DNA of 64,000 bases from an uncultured Clostridia bacterium (lineage in GTDB: Bacteria; Bacillota; Clostridia; Christensenellales; Pumilibacteraceae): the NCBI GenBank assembly GCA_944362615.1, contig CALVTM010000001.1, forward strand, positions 124,001 through 188,000, read 5' to 3'. A model generated the notes under the pieces. That model made no database searches. It was not told where the DNA came from and saw only the letters and a program-made list of their open reading frames with translations. Both the position numbers and the translations under genes were made by a program. Shown one piece after another: positions 60,540 to 64,000 of this stretch. Numbering within the stretch: position 1 is the first letter of the stretch; every line of letters begins with the position of its first letter.

Positions 60540-63473
60540 TCAGCCGTTTTTGCGTATTCTGCGCACTACGAAGAATATCCATACGCCGAGTCCGATAAGA
60601 AGCAGCGCTTCGATACCTACTATTATCCATACCCAGCCGTATTCAAGTTTTACAGAACATACGGTTATATCCACAGGCTCGCCGCCCGCTTCAAGACGCG
60701 CATTCTCGGTCGACACGTAAGTATAAATTATATTCTTGCATGCCTGACGCGCATAGTAATAATAGGTGTCGCTCTTGCTGTCGGCGTGGTTGAGGTCAAG
60801 ACGGTGGAGCCACAAGTCATTACCCGCTTTCAAGCCGAGATTGACCGGCATATACGAGCCTACCCAGTCGGTTATCACGGAGCCTTCAAATCCCCACTCT
60901 CCGCGGAGCACATCAGTAAGCAGAGCGCGACTGCCGCCTGCCCATACGGCGCCGAGACGGTTCATGCTCGTCATAAGCGCGTTACCCTCACCCGTCTTAA
61001 GCGCTATCTCAAACGGCTTGAGGTATATTTCACGGAGCGTCTGCTCGGTAAGCCATACGAACAGACCTTCACGGTGGGATTCGTTTTCATTTGCCGCAAA
61101 ATGCTTGAGGTAGCAATACATGCCCTGATCTTTTGCGCCCTTGATCGTCTGTCCCGCCATCACGCCGCTGAGCAGCGGGTCTTCGCTGTAGTACTCATAG
61201 TTGCGGCCGCCGAAAGGACTGCGGTGGAGGTTTGCAGAAGGCGCGTACCAACCCCATACGCCTGCGTTTCTCGCTTCCTCGCCCACTTTGGAGCCGAAAT
61301 CGTACGCAAGCTGTTTGTTCCAGGTCTGGGCAAGTATCGTTTCGTTCGGATAAGCAACAAACGTACACTCCTTATCGCCAGCCTCACGGGTATTAAGTCC
61401 GGTGGGACCGTCAAAGTCGATGACCATCGGTTTCTTTATGCTGTGAACTTCCGCAGTCTTGAACGCGCCGTCAGTAATAAGCTCCGTCATTTCAGCATAT
61501 GTCATCTGGCTGAGAAGCTCATCCCACTTTTCATCATCCTTATATTCAACGCCGATCATATCCTGAACGGTAAGCGAACCGCCCTGACCCTGCTCGAATA
61601 CTTCTATGCCGCTTTCCTGCGCGCTTCCGTCGTCCCACGAAATGTCAATGGCTTCTTTCGTCGCCGCACGCGCTTCCTGTCTTACCGGGAATGTTCCCTC
61701 GAAGTCAGCGCGCGTAAGATATTCGGGTGCAACAGTTTCTTTAGAACCGTCAATCGGAACTGCGTTTTCGTCTACGTCATCTCCCGTAAAGCGGTTTTTC
61801 ACTTCGCCGCCGCTTGTACGGTCGGTATCGTAATTATGCACTTCATCCAGCGTGTAAACCAGCTCGCTGCCGTACTTGCTGTCCGCCGCTATGTTTCCCG
61901 CATAATGAGAATCCTTCATCAGCATCACGGAGTATTCACCCGGGTCAAGCTCATAACCGGTGTGTCCGTTGCCGTTGTCGTCATAAGCATCGTAAGACGC
62001 CATGTCCTGCACATAAAGCTCGAGAGTCACTTCATCCGAACTGCCAGGCTGTATGACATCCGTCTTTGCAAAGTCACCGAGTACGACGTGCGACTTTTCT
62101 ACTGTCGAACCGTTAGTCGTATCATCGCCGTAAGGTGCGGAGTAGTAAAGCTCTACAACGTCCTTGCCCGCGACGTCGCCCGTATTTCTGACCTCAACGG
62201 TAACGGTTATTTTTCCGTCGGTGTCCAGCATGCCCGGTTCTGCGGATACGCTCATGACATTCCATTCAAAATCGGTATAAGACATGCCGTAGCCGAACGG
62301 GAACTGCACGTTTTCCGCATACCATTCCTCAGCGTTCGTTTCCTGCTCCGCATAAGCCGTCTCGTAATAACGATAACCTACATATATACTGTCGGTGTAA
62401 TCCACATACCACGAATGGTAGTTATAATTACCGCCCGCTTCGCTCGAGTACGACAGCACGCCTTCGTTTGTAGACGTTGCATAAGAGGGCGCACTCGTGA
62501 AATCACGCGCGTAAATGTCTGCCGTTCTGCCCGACGGATTTACTTCTCCGGAAAGCACATCGACAACGGAACGGATACCCGTAAGACCGGTGGTGCCTAC
62601 AAGTATGCACGAATCCACGCCGTATGCGGGATCATCAAGGAAATTCAGCTCCATGGCGTTGCATATGTTGAGCACTACTATGACGTTGTCGCAAGCCTCG
62701 CTCGCTGCCTTGATCATCTCCTCTTCCTCGGTGGAAAGCTCGAGATAATGACGGGAAGTATCAACTATGCCCTCAGAATCATCACCGTTGATCTGCGGCT
62801 GCTTCGTCTGCTGAGCAAGCAAGTCGTTACCTTCACCGCCCACTCTGCCGAGAACGACAAGAGCGGTGTCGGAAAACTCACGGGCGTTGGCTATGACCTT
62901 ATCGGTGTAATACTCCGCGCCCGGCTCGTGAAGACGGAACTTCTTATTGTTTCCTATATCTATATCGCCGCGCTTCTCATCCCAAGTTTTACCGTATGCG
63001 TATGCGGACTGAGAAAAGAAATCGGTATACATCTGTTCGAGTTCCTCGTTCCAATCTATGCCCGCTTCCTCAAGCGCCTCATACAGCTTCATCTTCTGCA
63101 GAGACGTGTTGCTGAATCCGGAGCCGTAGCCGCCTGCAACCCAGTCAATCGACGCCCATCCAAATACGTTGATTTTGGAATTCGCACCGAAATCGCTTAA
63201 AGGAAGCGACTTTTTACCGGTATCTTCATCGATTACATCGTTCTTAAGAAGTACAATTCCTTCGCCGACAATTTCCTCGCCGAGTGCGCGGCCTTCGTCT
63301 ATAATCGTCTGCGTCTTTTCATTTTCTACGAATTTGTATCCGTGCATGACTATGCTTATCAGCTCGGACCAGGCAGACGCGGCAACGATCACAGCTATCA
63401 TCACGCCCAACAGCACCACCATAAAAGGTACGTTGAGAGCAAGATAAACTTTGTTCGACATCTTCTTTTTCAT
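60540..63473 (-). CDS. Domain-permuted GH3 glycoside hydrolase anchored at both ends
   Basis: The 977-residue enzyme carries a hydrophobic helix at residues 12-35. Then comes the GH3 C-terminal sandwich domain (EGIVLLKND, INVFGWASI), a fibronectin III-like domain and finally the catalytic barrel with DGPTGLN near 660, YLKHFAANENE near 770 and the nucleophile Asp in GSVITDW near 865. A last helix near residues 945-970 precedes a basic tail. This is the permuted domain order known from some Clostridial beta-glucosidases. Both anchors place it outside the cell as a membrane enzyme, probably a beta-glucosidase or beta-xylosidase. Confidence 0.88.
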   Translation of the reverse strand: MKKKMSNKVYLALNVPFMVVLLGVMIAVIVAASAWSELISIVMHGYKFVENEKTQTIIDEGRALGEEIVGEGIVLLKNDVIDEDTGKKSLPLSDFGANSKINVFGWASIDWVAGGYGSGFSNTSLQKMKLYEALEEAGIDWNEELEQMYTDFFSQSAYAYGKTWDEKRGDIDIGNNKKFRLHEPGAEYYTDKVIANAREFSDTALVVLGRVGGEGNDLLAQQTKQPQINGDDSEGIVDTSRHYLELSTEEEEMIKAASEACDNVIVVLNICNAMELNFLDDPAYGVDSCILVGTTGLTGIRSVVDVLSGEVNPSGRTADIYARDFTSAPSYATSTNEGVLSYSSEAGGNYNYHSWYVDYTDSIYVGYRYYETAYAEQETNAEEWYAENVQFPFGYGMSYTDFEWNVMSVSAEPGMLDTDGKITVTVEVRNTGDVAGKDVVELYYSAPYGDDTTNGSTVEKSHVVLGDFAKTDVIQPGSSDEVTLELYVQDMASYDAYDDNGNGHTGYELDPGEYSVMLMKDSHYAGNIAADSKYGSELVYTLDEVHNYDTDRTSGGEVKNRFTGDDVDENAVPIDGSKETVAPEYLTRADFEGTFPVRQEARAATKEAIDISWDDGSAQESGIEVFEQGQGGSLTVQDMIGVEYKDDEKWDELLSQMTYAEMTELITDGAFKTAEVHSIKKPMVIDFDGPTGLNTREAGDKECTFVAYPNETILAQTWNKQLAYDFGSKVGEEARNAGVWGWYAPSANLHRSPFGGRNYEYYSEDPLLSGVMAGQTIKGAKDQGMYCYLKHFAANENESHREGLFVWLTEQTLREIYLKPFEIALKTGEGNALMTSMNRLGAVWAGGSRALLTDVLRGEWGFEGSVITDWVGSYMPVNLGLKAGNDLWLHRLDLNHADSKSDTYYYYARQACKNIIYTYVSTENARLEAGGEPVDITVCSVKLEYGWVWIIVGIEALLLIGLGVWIFFVVRRIRKNG

Positions 63474-63511
63474 TTTTTACCTCTCCATACGTCATTTTCC
63501 GCCTCGGGCGC

Positions 63512-63544
63512 ATTAACGTCCCCGGACAGTTATATTACGTTAAT
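63512..63544 (-). promoter_or_regulatory. Inverted repeat at the GH3 start point, possible operator
   Basis: ATTAACGT at 63512-63519 and ACGTTAAT at 63537-63544 form an 8-base inverted repeat with a 17-base gap, beginning at the -10 box. A sugar-responsive repressor site is a plausible role. Confidence 0.45.
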
Positions 63545-63572
63545 TATACAGACTGTTCCGGATTATTACAAG
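63544..63572 (-). promoter_or_regulatory. GH3 promoter
   Basis: TTGTAA at 63567-63572, a 17-base spacer and TATAAT at 63544-63549 on the minus strand. Confidence 0.72.
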
Positions 63573-63621
63573 ACCCTTTTTCCAAACTGAAGATATTTTA
63601 CCTATTTTGCATAATCAGCTT

Positions 63622-63664
63622 AAAAAAAGCGGGAACGGCGGAGGTGCTGACTCCTGCCGTTCCC
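63622..63664 (-). terminator. Aspartokinase terminator
   Basis: GGGAACGGC at 63631-63639 pairs with 63656-63664, with a further GGAG/CTCC inside; on the minus strand GC and seven T follow. Confidence 0.88.
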
Positions 63665-63740
63665 TATTCCCTTTATTCCCACGGCTATTTGCCTGTGAGT
63701 CGATATTATACTGCGCCGCCGATGCAACGCTCTTATGCGC

Positions 63741-64000
63741 TTATTTTACAAATTCATTATAAAGCGCGGCGATTGACTTATCGTAATCCTCGTTCTCCAC
63801 GGCAATGATTATATTCATTTCGCTGGAGCCCTGGTCTATCATTCTTATATTTACGTCTGCATTGTACAGACTGCCGCATACTCTGGATGCAGTACCCTTA
63901 GTGCTCATCATGCCGTGTCCGACTACCGCTATAAGAGACAGCCCTTTATGCACTTCTATCGTATTCGGGTGGCATCTTTCACGGATATCCATAATAGTCT
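63741..64000 (-). CDS. Aspartokinase, C-terminal ACT part only
   Basis: The frame is open to the window edge, so only the last 86 residues are seen. They contain an ACT domain with LSLIAVVGHGM, RVCGSLYNADVNIRMIDQGSSEMNI-like sequence and IIAVENEDYDKSI, the regulatory C-terminus of aspartokinase. The enzyme phosphorylates aspartate, the first step towards lysine, threonine and methionine. The lysC or thrA-like subtype cannot be told from this part. It has a strong terminator and precedes, on the same strand, the GH3 gene as a separate unit. Confidence 0.9.
   Translation of the reverse strand, partial: TIMDIRERCHPNTIEVHKGLSLIAVVGHGMMSTKGTASRVCGSLYNADVNIRMIDQGSSEMNIIIAVENEDYDKSIAALYNEFVK

Noticed and set aside
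60516..63200. A very long open frame on the plus strand opposite the GH3 gene
   Set aside because: Its product is Arg-, Val- and Tyr-rich with no domain, and it mirrors codon positions of the GH3 gene on the other strand. Similar mirror frames lie opposite ileS, fhs, alaS and dnaA.

Overview
The window reads as a chromosome segment of an anaerobic, probably spore-forming member of the Clostridia. The supporting genes are a GPR-type spore protease, a rubrerythrin with an N-terminal rubredoxin, formate-tetrahydrofolate ligase, KtrAB potassium uptake, a C+ zinc form of ribosomal protein L31, an L-box lysine riboswitch and classical sigma-A promoters with strong Shine-Dalgarno sites. Species cannot be fixed from sequence alone; an uncultured gut lineage is my inference. 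Almost all genes are core housekeeping genes, and most lie on the minus strand.

Layout. 1-4400: a secreted Ig-like protein (cut by the window edge) and an operon of ECF S-component, type III pantothenate kinase and homoserine dehydrogenase. 4570-6250: a decayed cassette of small genes with hairpins and short repeats, resembling the relic of a small mobile replicon. 6381-15622: Cys-rich peptide, glycyl-tRNA synthetase, GH95-like hydrolase with dapB, a large M28-like membrane protein and a WYL regulator. 15658-20512: lytic transglycosylase, a QueH-CoaE fusion, prfA, a YqhQ-PrmC fusion and rpmE. 20594-28351: a membrane protein, guaB, tilS, hpt, a TrmN6-like methylase, rsmI, tetR and dnaA in one co-directional run. 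28438-31118: threonylcarbamoyl-AMP synthase, a YwlE-like phosphatase, rpiB and a lipoprotein. 31155-35016: two small membrane proteins, then a lysine riboswitch with asd and dapA, and a YwaF-like protein. 35126-46908: alaS, HAD phosphatase, glnS, fhs, recD2, metK, proS and a pseudouridine synthase. 46910-54282: rRNA methylase, ktrA-ktrB, ileS, a hemolysin III-like protein and acpP. 54354-60153: serine protease, ung, ArsR regulator, Fur-box-controlled rubrerythrin, a Cys-rich repeat protein, murI, gpr and rpsT. 60540-64000: a domain-permuted membrane GH3 enzyme and the 3' end of aspartokinase.

How the genes work together. Aspartokinase, asd, hom, dapA and dapB form most of the aspartate-family pathway (lysine, threonine and methionine branches), with asd-dapA under lysine riboswitch control; metK uses the methionine. 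Seven genes serve translation through tRNA charging (glyS, alaS, glnS, proS, ileS) or release factors (prfA, prmC), and several others modify tRNA or rRNA.

The most notable observations are two gene fusions (QueH-CoaE and YqhQ-PrmC), several genes whose -10 box lies six or seven bases before the start codon with no Shine-Dalgarno (candidate leaderless mRNAs, including ung), a ribosomal protein S20 with a long charged tail, an M28-like protein lacking key metal ligands, a doubly membrane-anchored permuted GH3 enzyme, and the decayed element at 4570-6250. No CRISPR array, rRNA or tRNA gene and no intact transposase was seen.
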